From Edaphobacter sp. (lineage in GTDB: Bacteria; Acidobacteriota; Terriglobia; Terriglobales; Acidobacteriaceae), in assembly GCF_028283685.1 (NCBI RefSeq), contig NZ_JAPWKF010000001.1, positions 372,001 through 436,000 of the forward strand: a stretch of DNA of 64,000 bases. The letters run 5' to 3'. Shown one piece after another: positions 50,076-59,606 of this stretch; position 1 is the first letter of the stretch; each line of letters opens with the position of its first letter. The position numbers and the translations under genes were made by a program. A model generated the notes under the pieces. The model saw nothing but the letters and a program-made list of their open reading frames with translations, made no database searches and had not been told where the DNA came from.

Positions 50076-50300
50076 ACCACTCGCCCAATGCAAGTATGAG
50101 TTGATTGCGCGTATGGCCGCATTGCAGCCGGTTTCCTTGAGGCCGCGTTCTCGCATACGCAGCACGACCTCTTTTAGTTCGGATTGCGTCGGCTCTTCGG
50201 AAGGAAGCCACTTGAGGGCAGAGGTGTACCAAGACACGGTGGCAGGCGATACGTTCACGAGGAACTTTCTCTCTCGTATAAAGACTTCGAAACGGCTCAT
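50076..50300 (-). pseudogene. Tyrosine integrase N-terminal fragment
   Basis: From the ATG at 50300 about 75 codons encode a phage-integrase SAM-like domain: FEVFIRERKFLVNVSPATVSW, YTSALKWLPSEEPTQSELKE, VVLRMRERGLKETGCNAAIRAI, NSYLHWASG. The catalytic domain (R...HxxR...Y) is absent: the frame runs straight into the antisense of the upstream gene's 3' end. It begins 72 bases from a tRNA-Ser gene, the usual kind of target for such integrases. I read it as the stub of a lost integrated element. Confidence 0.7.
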
Positions 50301-50372
50301 GCTTACTCTCCAGGCGTGTTCCCTTTTGCCGGAGCCGTTTTGCGTATAGTATTGATTTAGCCCACCCATCGC

Positions 50373-50460
50373 GGAGAGATGGCCGAGTGGCTGAAGGCGC
50401 ACGCTTGGAAAGCGTGTATACCGCAAGGTATCCAGGGTTCGAATCCCTGTCTCTCCGCCA
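50373..50460 (+). tRNA. tRNA-Ser (anticodon GGA)
   Basis: 88 bases with acceptor stem GGAGAGA/TCTCTCC, D-arm GGCCGAGTGGCTGAAGGC, anticodon arm ACGCTTGGAAAGCGT (anticodon GGA), a long class-II variable arm (GTATACCGCAAGGTATC), T-arm CAGGGTTCGAATCCCTG, discriminator G and an encoded CCA. Reads serine UCC/UCU codons. All stems pair. Confidence 0.97.
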
Positions 50461-50740
50461 TAATTTCTAAACCCCGAGAATGAATAGGATTCCGCAAGTG
50501 CTTGCATTGCAGGCTATTAGCGGCCATCGGAGTTTAAGCTTCTTTAAGGCACCGTTAGTGAGCTTTATGTCTCAAACGGTTATTTTCGGGTATCCCGAAC
50601 CTATCCTTCGTATCGCTTCGGGCATCCAGGCGCAAGGTTCTTCTCTTGTACGGTGCAGTGGGTAGTCCCGCTAAAGGTACGTGCACGATGCTGCGCACAA
50701 CCTCTGCGTGGAACTGAAAGAAATGCGCGAAGGGATCTTG

Positions 50741-50836
50741 CTACAAATGATGTTTTCTATCGCGCGAAAAAACGATTAGCGCGGCAATCAGACCAAGGAG
50801 CGGACTCAAGCAAAGTGTTAGCAAATAGGGCCGCAT
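50741..50836 (-). CDS. Possible 31-residue membrane peptide
   Basis: ATG at 50836 has a perfect GGAGG site 6 bases upstream on the coding strand. It encodes MRPYLLTLCLSPLLGLIAAL and then IVFSRDRKHHL before TAG: one hydrophobic helix with a basic tail, the layout of small inner-membrane proteins. The strong ribosome site and amphipathic layout argue for translation; there is no homology argument and no neighbour in the same direction. It is a candidate only. Confidence 0.4.
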   Translation of the reverse strand: MRPYLLTLCLSPLLGLIAALIVFSRDRKHHL

Positions 50837-51422
50837 TTCGTTCCTCCGATTTATGTCGGGACACGATACACCTCCCGTTAGAGGCTTGTCCAAGCACAAT
50901 TGAGCGCGACGGATCATGTTTGGTCATACCCGTCGCTCGGGCTGAATTGAACCGCTGATCCCAATGCGCGGCGGCAAGGGCAAGCTCAATGTCTTGCATA
51001 CTGTGCGTATCCAGGGCCGGATGCTGCTGCTCTCATACCATTCAGCGCAAGGTCTCCACTGCGCTACCAAAGGAAGAACGTGAGGGTCATGCTGATCAAC
51101 ATGATCTCGCGGGCAGCAGGGTGAAAAGCCACATGATGGTTGAAAGCGCTGCTATAGAAACTTGTGACGGGTGGGGACTTACCGCAGCGAGCAGACCCGT
51201 CTCACCGGCGAGTATTCGTCCGATACAAACAGAATGATGGGCTGACATTGGGAGTCCCTGGAGCAGATTTAGGACTGCCATTCGTCGCTGTACAAGCAGC
51301 TGACAGGAAAGTAAATACTCAAATTTGTGCATTTTTTTGCATAAAACAATCAATCGAGATTGTAGAGGACCAAATAGCCGCCTTTAGGTAGAACGCGCAG
51401 TGCATTTTATTGCGGCCGGGAT

Positions 51423-51438
51423 TTGGCATTGCAATTGC
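51423..51438 (+). promoter_or_regulatory. Sigma-54-type (-24/-12) promoter of the PEP-CTERM gene
   Basis: TTGGCATTGCAATTGC places GG (51425-51426) and GC (51437-51438) exactly 10 bases apart, as sigma-54 requires, with TTGGCA and TTGC matching the consensus boxes. It lies about 60 bases before the ATG at 51500. PEP-CTERM genes are known RpoN/PrsR targets in some bacteria, and a sigma-54 activator gene is in this window. Confidence 0.65.
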
Positions 51439-51499
51439 GTTATACCTTCGCGAGAGAGCATCTCTCGGACGCAAATATCAATCAGTATTAGGAGCGCTC

Positions 51500-52135
51500 A
51501 TGATAAAGCGGCTTGTGGTAATTTCCGCTTTGGCGATCAGCAGTGTCGTTGTCGCCCATGCAGACCCCATTAGTGGGTTTTTTAGTTCGAACGGAACCGA
51601 TTCTTTCACCTCTTCCTCCATCACTTTTGGGGATGCAGCCGTTGCCGGCACGGTTGGCGGGACATTCGCCAACTATCTCTCTCAGGGCGACGTCATCACG
51701 TTTCTTCCTGGAGCACTGCCTTACCAGATGGGCGTAAACACCCCACCAGCCAATCTCTTTCCGTCGGGCACAGTTCCTATTTTCTCGGTGACGGGGAACG
51801 GTGAAACCTTCACACTTGAGATGACGCAGTACAACGCCGGGTATGTGGCAAATAGTCTCTCAAGCACATCCGGGTGCAACTTAGGTAGCACATGCCTGAC
51901 CTTCACGGGTATCGGCTACTTCACTGGCACTGGAGTGTTTGATGGCCAGTCAGGGCCGGCCACATTTACGTTCTCTTCCCAGTATGTGGCTGGGCAGCCG
52001 GATACAACTGTAACCACCTTCTCCGCGTCAACTGCCGCAACTGCGTCCCCGGTACCTGAGCCCAGCACCCTGGCGCTCTTCGGCACCGGTCTACTCGGAA
52101 TTGCTCAGATAGCGCGTCGTAAATTTTTGGCCTAG
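51500..52135 (+). CDS. PEP-CTERM sorted exported protein
   Basis: 211 residues. ATG 51500 with GGAG five bases upstream. Signal peptide MIKRLVVISALAISSVVVAHA. The middle is Ser/Thr/Gly-rich beta structure (about 22-185) with one pair of cysteines (GCNLGSTC), no known domain. The C-terminus is a textbook PEP-CTERM tripartite signal: PVPEPSTLALFGTGLLG, hydrophobic helix, then ARRKFLA. It should be processed by an exosortase (not in this window) and released or attached with exopolysaccharide. The promoter upstream is of the sigma-54 type. An earlier in-frame start at 51410 lacks these features. Confidence 0.92.
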   Translation: MIKRLVVISALAISSVVVAHADPISGFFSSNGTDSFTSSSITFGDAAVAGTVGGTFANYLSQGDVITFLPGALPYQMGVNTPPANLFPSGTVPIFSVTGNGETFTLEMTQYNAGYVANSLSSTSGCNLGSTCLTFTGIGYFTGTGVFDGQSGPATFTFSSQYVAGQPDTTVTTFSASTAATASPVPEPSTLALFGTGLLGIAQIARRKFLA

Positions 52136-52141
52136 CACCAA

Positions 52142-52177
52142 GACTGATAAGCCGGTTGATGAAACGGCTTATCAGTC
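52142..52177 (+). terminator. Hairpin just after the PEP-CTERM gene
   Basis: GACTGATAAGCCG (52142-52154) pairs perfectly with CGGCTTATCAGTC (52165-52177), with a 10-base loop. No T-run follows, so it may protect the mRNA 3' end or terminate with Rho help. Confidence 0.6.
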
Positions 52178-52287
52178 GACCGTCAATGGATATGTATCCA
52201 TTCAACTCCATGCTCCAGTACAGGAGACAGGGTTTCCTTATGGATGAAAAACGCATCCTACTTCGGTAGCAAGAGCAGCCCCCGCCT

Positions 52288-52320
52288 GAAGCCCCGTGTT
52301 TCCGGTCGGGGCTTCCTTTT
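52288..52320 (+). terminator. Intrinsic terminator
   Basis: GAAGCCCCG (52288-52296) pairs with CGGGGCTTC (52307-52315), 10-base loop, followed by CTTTTT. Typical Rho-independent form, 150 bases after the PEP-CTERM stop. Confidence 0.85.
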
Positions 52321-52610
52321 TCGTCGCCCGCAGGGTCTTCGCTTCTTCTCTTCTCCCATGGTGAGGTCTTCAACATGGAAGACTGGAAGATCGGCGATAT
52401 CTGCATCCACTGGAGGACTACAGGCATTTAATAGTTATGCATTTACGGAGGCTTGAAGCCCGAGATGAGCATCCTGCCTCTGCGGTTTAGCCGCTGCTCA
52501 TTTTATTGATGGTGCTAAATGCTTGCGCTGGAGTAACATTGGCGAAAGGAAGCGTTATTTCCTCCTGTATCTCCTTTCGCAACTTATTGCCTGTACTTTT
52601 GGAGTCACCG

Positions 52611-52766
52611 ATGCTCTGCCCACTCTGCCACCGTGATAAGGTCTATCGTTCCCATCGCAAAAGCTGGGAAAACCTCCTCCGATTGCTGGATATCTGCGCT
52701 TTTCGCTGTGGTGCATGCGACCACAGATTTTATCGCCGTCGAGCGACAACTCACGTTGATGCCTGA
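52611..52766 (+). CDS. Small zinc-ribbon protein (51 aa)
   Basis: MLCPLCHRDKVYRSHRKSWE then LLRLLDICAFRCGACDHRFY: two C-x-x-C knuckles about 30 residues apart form a one-domain zinc ribbon. GGAG lies 6 bases before the ATG at 52611. Tiny proteins of this layout occur in Acidobacteria, of unknown role; nucleic-acid binding is possible. An earlier in-frame start at 52506 would add a hydrophobic stretch unlike the family. Confidence 0.7.
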   Translation: MLCPLCHRDKVYRSHRKSWENLLRLLDICAFRCGACDHRFYRRRATTHVDA

Positions 52767-52869
52767 CTTCCGGCCGATACCAGATAGAAGCGCTAAGTGC
52801 CTTTTTAGGCTTTAGAGCGGAGCGTCTAAATTTCTAAAAACGAAACTGCGGACCATCGTCAGATGACCG

Positions 52870-52899
52870 CGGTCACCCTCATTGAGGAGTGACCGTTTT
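52870..52899 (+). terminator. Terminator-like hairpin after the zinc-ribbon gene
   Basis: CGGTCAC (52870-52876) pairs with GTGACCG (52889-52895), then TTTTC. It overlaps the stop codon of the opposing M20 peptidase gene at 52879. Confidence 0.6.
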
Positions 52900-54552
52900 C
52901 GTGGGCATGTTTGCAAAATGCCAAATAGTAGCGGCAACAGACTTCTCTGCCCCGGCCAACCCATAAACCTTGCCGGCGCCCTCAAGTATGTAATATTCGT
53001 TCGCCGCATGGGCCCGTCCTCCCATTCCTGCACCGCCCGCAGCGATGGGCATTTCGACCGTAGCGACGCGCTCGCCTACAGCCTGATTTGAGAACAGGTA
53101 TGCAGGCCAATAGCCGCCGAGAATAGTCTCCTCCGGTGACGGCTGCGCGTATGGGATGCCGAAATCATCGAACGTTTGCGTAATGGCTCTTGCGATGTCA
53201 GTGTCATAGCCCATCTTTGCCCATGGCACATCGCCGATCAGCTTTACCTCGACGTCTTTGTAACCGTTCTTATCAAGCTGGGCCCGGAGCTTCTTCACGA
53301 TGTCCGTTCCCTTCATATTCGGGATGTAACGAAAGTTGTGCTTTGACGTAATCTTGTTCGGCAAGATCGCTCCCGCCCCGCCAGCGTACATATTGCCTCC
53401 CCATATGCCGTCGAGATTAAAGCTTGTTCCGAATCGCGACATCTTCATCATGGTGAATGGATCATCGGAGATGAATCTGGCGACACCAAGATTGTCTGCT
53501 GCCGACTTGAGGTTCAACCTGGAGGATGCACTCTTCAATTGTGCAGTTTCACTCGCTGTGAGTGGAACCATATTGTCAAAGAAGCCATTTATCTTCGGTG
53601 TGTTGCCGTCATCGGAGATCAGAGAACCCAACATCTTGATGTGACGCCAGGCAGGGCTGTCGACGGAACGCTTCCATGAGCCATGGATATCAGAGACTGT
53701 CGGACCGTGTCCCCAGCTCTTGCCGCTCGTGGTCAGCTCGACGTAGACGCACCCCTCTGAGCCACCGGATATATTTGCGCCTCCACCGTTGTTCTGGCCG
53801 GAGAAGCGCAGCATCGCATCCGCTCCTTTGAAGAGCTCCGGGTGGTCTTTCACAAATTTTCGTAGACCGATGTCCATACGCTCTTCGTCGCCTTCGGCCA
53901 CAAAGATCAGATTGACCGGCAGCTTCCCCAGCACCTTTCGCATCGACATGAAGGCCTCAAGCTGTGCTAGCTGCGGTCCCTTGGAGTTCACCGCGCCGCG
54001 ACCGATGAGGACTTTCTTGAAAGAAGGATCGATGCCTGCAGTCTTGCCGTCCACAATACGGCCCTCAAAGGGAGGTGCTATCCAGAGGTCAGGTTGCGTC
54101 ACCGGCATAGTGTCATACATCCAGTAGATGACCAGCGTCTTTGGTGCGCCTTCATCACATTTGGCGTAGACCACCGGATTGCCCGGCGATCCATATTCCG
54201 TTATGCCGACATCGTAGACACGCGTTGTCTGGCATCCGAGCTTATCGAACATCCCCTTGACCATCTCCGCGGACTCGGGAATTCCTTCTCCGCTATTGGA
54301 GATCGATGGCTGTTGAATCCAGTGCTGAAAATCGACTACATGATCATCGATATTTTGATCAATGTAGTCGTAAACCTTCTTCAGATCTGGAGCAGTTTTA
54401 GTCAAATCGGGATGAATTGTTTCGTCCGCTTGCGCCCGTATTCCTAACTTCGGATGGGTCGTAACGTTAGCAGGTGATGGGCTTTTCCTGGAACACCCAG
54501 TCAAGACAACAAGAGATGCTAGAAGACACAACGGCGCGCGCTTAGCAGGCAT
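52879..54552 (-). CDS. Lipoprotein M20 family metallopeptidase
   Basis: 557 residues. N-terminal lipoprotein signal APLCLLASLVVLTGC (Cys near residue 20), then a linker. M20 landmarks: TLVIYWMYDTMPV (the usual H-x-D is replaced by Y-x-D here), LIGRGAVNSKGPQLAQLEAF (Asn where relatives often have Asp), FVAEGDEERMD (catalytic Glu and metal acid), and a lid domain. The changes at two metal-ligand positions are notable and may alter specificity or activity. It lies 73 bases downstream of a DUF885 peptidase gene on the same strand, probably in one operon, facing away from the TonB receptor. Confidence 0.85.
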   Translation of the reverse strand: MPAKRAPLCLLASLVVLTGCSRKSPSPANVTTHPKLGIRAQADETIHPDLTKTAPDLKKVYDYIDQNIDDHVVDFQHWIQQPSISNSGEGIPESAEMVKGMFDKLGCQTTRVYDVGITEYGSPGNPVVYAKCDEGAPKTLVIYWMYDTMPVTQPDLWIAPPFEGRIVDGKTAGIDPSFKKVLIGRGAVNSKGPQLAQLEAFMSMRKVLGKLPVNLIFVAEGDEERMDIGLRKFVKDHPELFKGADAMLRFSGQNNGGGANISGGSEGCVYVELTTSGKSWGHGPTVSDIHGSWKRSVDSPAWRHIKMLGSLISDDGNTPKINGFFDNMVPLTASETAQLKSASSRLNLKSAADNLGVARFISDDPFTMMKMSRFGTSFNLDGIWGGNMYAGGAGAILPNKITSKHNFRYIPNMKGTDIVKKLRAQLDKNGYKDVEVKLIGDVPWAKMGYDTDIARAITQTFDDFGIPYAQPSPEETILGGYWPAYLFSNQAVGERVATVEMPIAAGGAGMGGRAHAANEYYILEGAGKVYGLAGAEKSVAATIWHFANMPTKTVTPQ

Positions 54553-54625
54553 GATGAATTGTCCTCGTGAGGATGAATGGAAACGGTCAAGTGAGTTTGA
54601 CTCTATTTCGACTTACTGCATGGAG

Positions 54626-55904
54626 TCAAACATGATGTGCACAATAGCTGAGGTTATTTTCCGGCTGCGTCATCAATTTCTGATATCGCATCCATCTACT
54701 GACTGGCTCTTTTGCTCCTTGCTCAACGCATCGTTCTACTAGGTCCTTGCCGACGGTGTAGGTAAGCATATAGCTACGATATTCATTGAGATAGAGGAGT
54801 GTAGACTCACCATGTTCCATCAATAACTCATGCTCTAGTGCCCCGAGTGCCCGAACAAACTCTAATCGACCGTCGAGATATTCACGAGCGATGCCCGGCT
54901 CTGCGGAGTGCAGACTTTCAATCAACCGCTGCACATGTATATACCGCTCGACATCATCAGTCTTGAGGCCCGCAGCCGGAAATAAGAGGTTACGTTCGAT
55001 TTGTATCCTCGTCGGTTCGTCGAGAACCATCTCGGGGGCATAGCTCGCTGCAGCTTCTGAAACGAAGGACTGTGGGGAGAATGTCAGCTGCACCTGCCCT
55101 TCGCGAAAGCCCATTCGTTTTACTACAGATTGATCGCGCAACGTGTTGAAGACGTGGTGCCCCGGATAGCCCTCGTGACAAGCGAGATCCAGGAGTCGGT
55201 CGACGGTCAGAGGAAGTTCAAGATTAACCTCGATCACACTGTGATTGTTTCCTTTATAGGAGCTGAAGGCGCTCCACGGCTTATGAACGACGTACTCCAA
55301 TTCGACAGATTCATCTGGCGGCATCGTTATATGCTGCAGCGTCAGCCTACGGCATTCTGCGAGCGCTGCCTTCATGACTGCGGGAACACGCTTTGGTGAG
55401 ACGATGAATCGGGCATCGTACGCTGCATAGTTCCCTGCTCCATATCCAATTCTTTCGCCGATTTCTTTACCGAATAGCCACTCGCTCTTGCTGCTTGTCA
55501 TACGGCGTCGCCTCTATATCAAAATATCCACGACTCTCTGCATCGAAGCTCACATACCTGCCCTGTAGAGCCTGCACCCGCAAGGCCATCGCATTGAGTT
55601 GTGCTGCCAATGCATCGCGACGGGCGCGCTCCATTCCACTGGCAGGAAGCTCCTTCTGGAGCTGAGTGATTTGCAGCGCGATATCGCTCAATGTTGGAGG
55701 AGATTTCTCCACGGCCTTCAACAACTCCTTCGGCCCGACATAGTAATCAAGTGCATCAGGATCCCGCTCGCTCAGAGCTACAGCTACGCGCAGGTACTTG
55801 TCGACGACGATTTCACTTTGCTTCGCATGCCTACAGTCTGTCAGCAGAAGCAATATGAAGACAGAACCAACGCTGCGCATTCTATTTTTTTTATCAATAT
55901 GCAT
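54626..55904 (-). pseudogene. DUF885 lipoprotein metallopeptidase gene with a frameshift
   Basis: The 5' part (ATG 55904 with AGAAGAG before it) encodes a lipoprotein signal VFILLLLTDC and the DUF885 N-terminal helical region (RYVSFDAESRGYFDIEA) up to about 55470. There the frame ends in TAA (55467-55469). A one-base shift in this area continues into GNYAAYDARFIVSPKRVPAVM, ELEYVVHKPWSAF, and the metal-site motif LACHEGYPGHHVFN, then to the stop at 54626. Both halves are conserved, so the gene is whole apart from the shift. DUF885 proteins are predicted zinc peptidases (HExGH-type site). It is co-directional with the M20 peptidase downstream. Confidence 0.78.
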
Positions 55905-56212
55905 GAGCTCTTCTATCAATGAAGCTATCTGGAAATACTTGATGAATATATCTTTACGGATCGTAATGCGTTTGTTATAGCTATAAATATTCCGAACCCT
56001 CGGAAGCTAAACCATACCTCTTCATGGCACCTCGCCATACAACGAACCCTGATGTTCGTTGTCGCAGCCTATTCAGCCTGTCACTCAGGCGTTCGCCGTA
56101 GCTGTATCTGCTGTCACTGAAATCGCAGTCGTATTTTTTGCAATCCGCACAAAACACGAGCGGTCGATAGACCTCTTTTTGATTCACGTTCAACAATCTG
56201 GAGGCATCCGCG
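55905..56212. other. Divergent promoter region between peptidase operon and TonB receptor
   Basis: 308 bases, distinctly AT-rich around 55920-55995 (includes TTGTTATAGCTATAAATATT). It must hold promoters for both directions; none has a good -35/-10 pair. A GGAGG site precedes the receptor ATG. A minus-strand frame with CADCKKYDC in 55981-56175 is not accepted as a gene. Confidence 0.45.
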
Positions 56213-59200
56213 ATGTCGTCACTTAGACGCATAAGCTGCAGGTCTATTTCTATATTTCTCCTTCTATTGTGTGCCGTGGCATACGTCCAGCCGCTCTCTG
56301 CACAGACCGTCAATGCGACGCTAACAGGCCGCGTCGAAGACATCCAGGGCGCCGCAATCTCCGGCGCAACGGTGACCGCAAGGAATACGGGCACAGCCGC
56401 AGTGCGCACAGCAACGACAGACGGCAGCGGCCTCTACACAATCACCAATCTCCAGCCCGGAGAGTATGAACTGTCGACGACCATGAGCGGCTTCGCCACG
56501 AAGAATCTCACGGGCATTACGCTCAACGTAGGTGATACGAAAGAGATTCCTGTCTCTTTGACCATAGGCGGCGCGAACGACACGGTGAATGTCGAAGCAA
56601 GCGAGCCTCTTCTTCAGACGCAGACCTCTTCTAACGGAACACTGGTCGACAACAAGCAGATCGTAGAACTCCCTCTCGCAAACCGGCAGTTCTACTCGCT
56701 CGCACTTCTCTCTCCTGCCGCGTATCAGCCGGCACAAAACTCGACGCTCGGCTTCCGTGGCGGCATCAATATCGCCGGCGCAAGCGAGATCTCCAATCAG
56801 TTCACGCTCAACGGCATCTTCAACAACGACATGGGTGTAGCGCAACCATCCTTTCGCCCATCGGTCGAAGTGATTCAGGAATTTCGTCTACTTACTGGCG
56901 TCTATCCCGCAGAGTATGGCCGAATGGCTGGCGGCCAGGTTGTCGTCATCACCAAGTCAGGCACGAATAGCTTCCATGGCTCGGCCTATGAATTTATTCG
57001 AAATGAGGCGACAGATGCTCGCCCCTACTTTACCGCTGCAGGCGCAGATAAACCGTCCTTCAAGCAGAACACCTTCGGTGGCACCGTTGGCGGGCCAATC
57101 TGGAAGGATCGTACGTTCTTCTTCTTCGGCTATGAGGGTCAGCGCATTCGTCAGGCATTCACGGCGCAGTCAACCGTTCCTACCACGGATATGCTGAATG
57201 GCATCTTCAACGTCGGCAAGACTCTCTACAACCCACGCACCGGAGCTGCACTCGCCCCCAATTGCGGCACTGGATGCTACAACCTAACGACCGCCCTCGC
57301 CGGAAACACGCGCGGACAGTGGAGCTCCGTTGGTGCAGTCGCCGGCCAAACGATTGCCAACCTTGGGTTCCCTGTGCCTTCGCTCAATACCCTTGCAGGC
57401 AAATACCCCGCGCTGAACTACAACTTCCAGGAGACGCGCACTGAGAACATGAATGAGTTTTCGGCCACGTGTCGACCATAAGATCTCAGACAAGGACAAC
57501 ATCTACGGCAGCTTCAATCTCTTCAAGGATCCTGCCTTCGAGCCGTCCAACTCACTTTGTTCGTCGTACGTTGTTCCGAAATTCGGCTGCTTTACCAACC
57601 AGATCTCGACGCTAATCAACGTCACCTACGATCGCATCCTTACACCCACCCTACTGAATGAATTCCGTGCAGGCTTTCAGCGCCTGCAGCAGCCTCGTAT
57701 CCAGGAGGACAACACGGCCATCGGCGCGGCGTATACCGGTCTGCCTGGAGGTCCTTACTTCAGTCAGCCCGGCTATCAAAACAATAACGGTTTGCCGAAT
57801 ACTGCAATCTCCGGCTTTGCGACAATCGGCGGCGCTACGAACCTTCCACAGAATCGCTGGGATAACCACTATCAACTGGTGGATACCGTGACCTGGAGCA
57901 AGGGAGCTCACACGATCAAGGCAGGCATTGATCTTCTGCTCGCACGCTCAATCAATCTGATTACGTCATCTGGCCGCGGCGCTTTTTCCGTCAACGATGC
58001 CAATATCATGTCGGTAAATGGCAATACGCATATTGGCTCGACCGGCGACTCCATGGCCGATTTTCTTCTCGGCCTTTCGTACACCTCAACCATCGGTACA
58101 ACGGCGGGAACGGTTTATCTAAACTTCTTCGGCAACCACCTTTTTGTGCAGGACGACTGGAAGGTAACACCGCACCTCACGATCAACTACGGTTTGCGCT
58201 GGGAGCTGGATGCGCCGGTCTATACACCGAATGGCACCGTTTCACGCTTTGATCTCAGCACACAGAGCTTCCTCGCTTCGAACACGGGAGCATTCAAACA
58301 TCTCTACAACTACGACTACAACAACTACGCTCCTCGTGTGGGCATGTCCTGGCAGCCCTTCAAGACGGACACGACAGTTCTTAAGGCTGCAGCAGGAACG
58401 TTTTATAACACGCCGCTTCTCTACAACCAGTTCCTGACGTATGGGACGCAGTATCCGTACCGCATCGTCGGCACCTCGACCTCAACTGCCAGCACTGCAA
58501 GCAGCATCAACACCGTTTCGCTCGATGCTCCATTCGCTGGTGCCGCAACGGCCTGCTCTTACGGCGGACAGACGAACTGCAGTCCATCTCTGTCCCCTCT
58601 CGGCGTGAATCCAAACTACCGCACACCATACATCACGGAGTGGAGCATGGGGGTGCAGCAGGCGTTCGGGAAAAATATGGTTTTTGAGACAACGTACTTT
58701 GGTTCAAAGGGAACCAAGCTTCCGCTGAGCATTAATCTGAATCAGATCAATGTCAACAATCTCGCGGTGGGCGCAACGACGACTCAGACAATGCGCCCGT
58801 ACCCGAATTTCTCTACGGTATCGAATCAAGACACACGTTCGAACTCTGAATATCACTCCTGGCAGAACAGTCTTAAGCAGACTTATGCGAACGGTGTGAC
58901 GTTCATCCTCTCGTACACCTGGGGCAAGTCAATCGATGGCGGAGGCGGTATTGGTTCCGGCTCCAACTCCTCCGGCTCACCGCAAAATATCTATAACTTA
59001 AAAGCTGAGCGCGGACTGTCGGACTTCAACGTTGCTCACCGCGTCGCCTTCAGCCCTGTTGCACAGCTTCCGTTCGGCAAGGGCAAGCCCTGGCTGCAGA
59101 ATGGTCTGGGGGCCGCAGCTCTCGGCGGATGGCAGGTCTCGGGTATCTTTGCCTTTCAAACCGGCCGCCCCTTCACGATCACGGATAGCTCCAGCAACAA

Positions 59201-59576
59201 CAGCCGTTCGTTCGCCAGTGCTGATCGTCCGAACATTGTGCCGGGGCAAGATCCGAATGCCGGCCCGAAAACTGTTCAGCAATGGTTCAACGTCAATGCC
59301 TTCACCCTGGCGCCGACTACCCGCTTCGGCAATGCCGGACGCAACATCATCACCGGTCCCAAGTTCACGGAGCTTGATCTTACACTTGCACGTACCTTCC
59401 CTATCTACGAACACCTGAGTGGACAGTTCCGTGCCGAAGCATTCAACCTTCTCAATCACCCCAACTTCTTGAACCCACTCACGACGGGAGTTCAGTACGG
59501 AGCAACGGGATTTGGCGCTATCACCCAGGCCAACACTCCCCGAGATTTGCAGTTCAGCCTCCGACTTCTCTTCTAG
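56213..59576 (+). pseudogene. Oar-like TonB-dependent receptor gene with a frameshift
   Basis: Outer-membrane receptor of about 1120 residues. The signal peptide (SISIFLLLLCAVAYVQPLSA) is followed by a carboxypeptidase-regulatory domain (ATLTGRVEDIQGAAISGATV), a plug (QIVELPLANRQFYSLALLSP; VIQEFRLLTGVYPAEYGRM) and a beta-barrel with HGSAYEFIRNEATDARPYF, ending in LRLLF, the outer-membrane C-terminal phenylalanine. One extra base near 57461-57468 (FSA/TCRP versus FSARVDHKISDKDN) breaks the frame after residue 418, although both halves are intact. Members of this Oar type bind unknown ligands. It leads an operon with the AbgB-like hydrolase and is divergent from the DUF885/M20 genes. Confidence 0.85.
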
Positions 59577-59606
59577 CCATCAATCATCGCAACGGGAGAA
59601 AACGTA

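Larger units (their letters stand above)
50461..51499. other. Gene-poor region between tRNA-Ser and the PEP-CTERM gene
   Basis: About 1 kb with no long credible gene. It holds a possible 31-codon membrane peptide (50741-50836, minus), an AT-rich tract at 51300-51375 and a sigma-54-type promoter at 51423-51438. No second copy of the tRNA 3' end was found, so the far att site of the lost element is not visible. Confidence 0.5.
52136..52610. other. Region with two hairpins between PEP-CTERM and zinc-ribbon genes
   Basis: Contains the hairpin at 52142-52177 and the terminator at 52288-52320. The 110 bases between them could encode a small RNA, but nothing else marks it. Short frames, such as the 18-codon one starting at ATG 52374 (MEDWKIGDICIHW...), lack a strong ribosome site. 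Confidence 0.4.

Noticed and set aside
55981..56175. Minus-strand frame with CADCKKYDC, possible zinc-binding protein
   Set aside because: No start codon that avoids overlap with the receptor's 5' end, no ribosome site, and only one knuckle; composition otherwise unremarkable.
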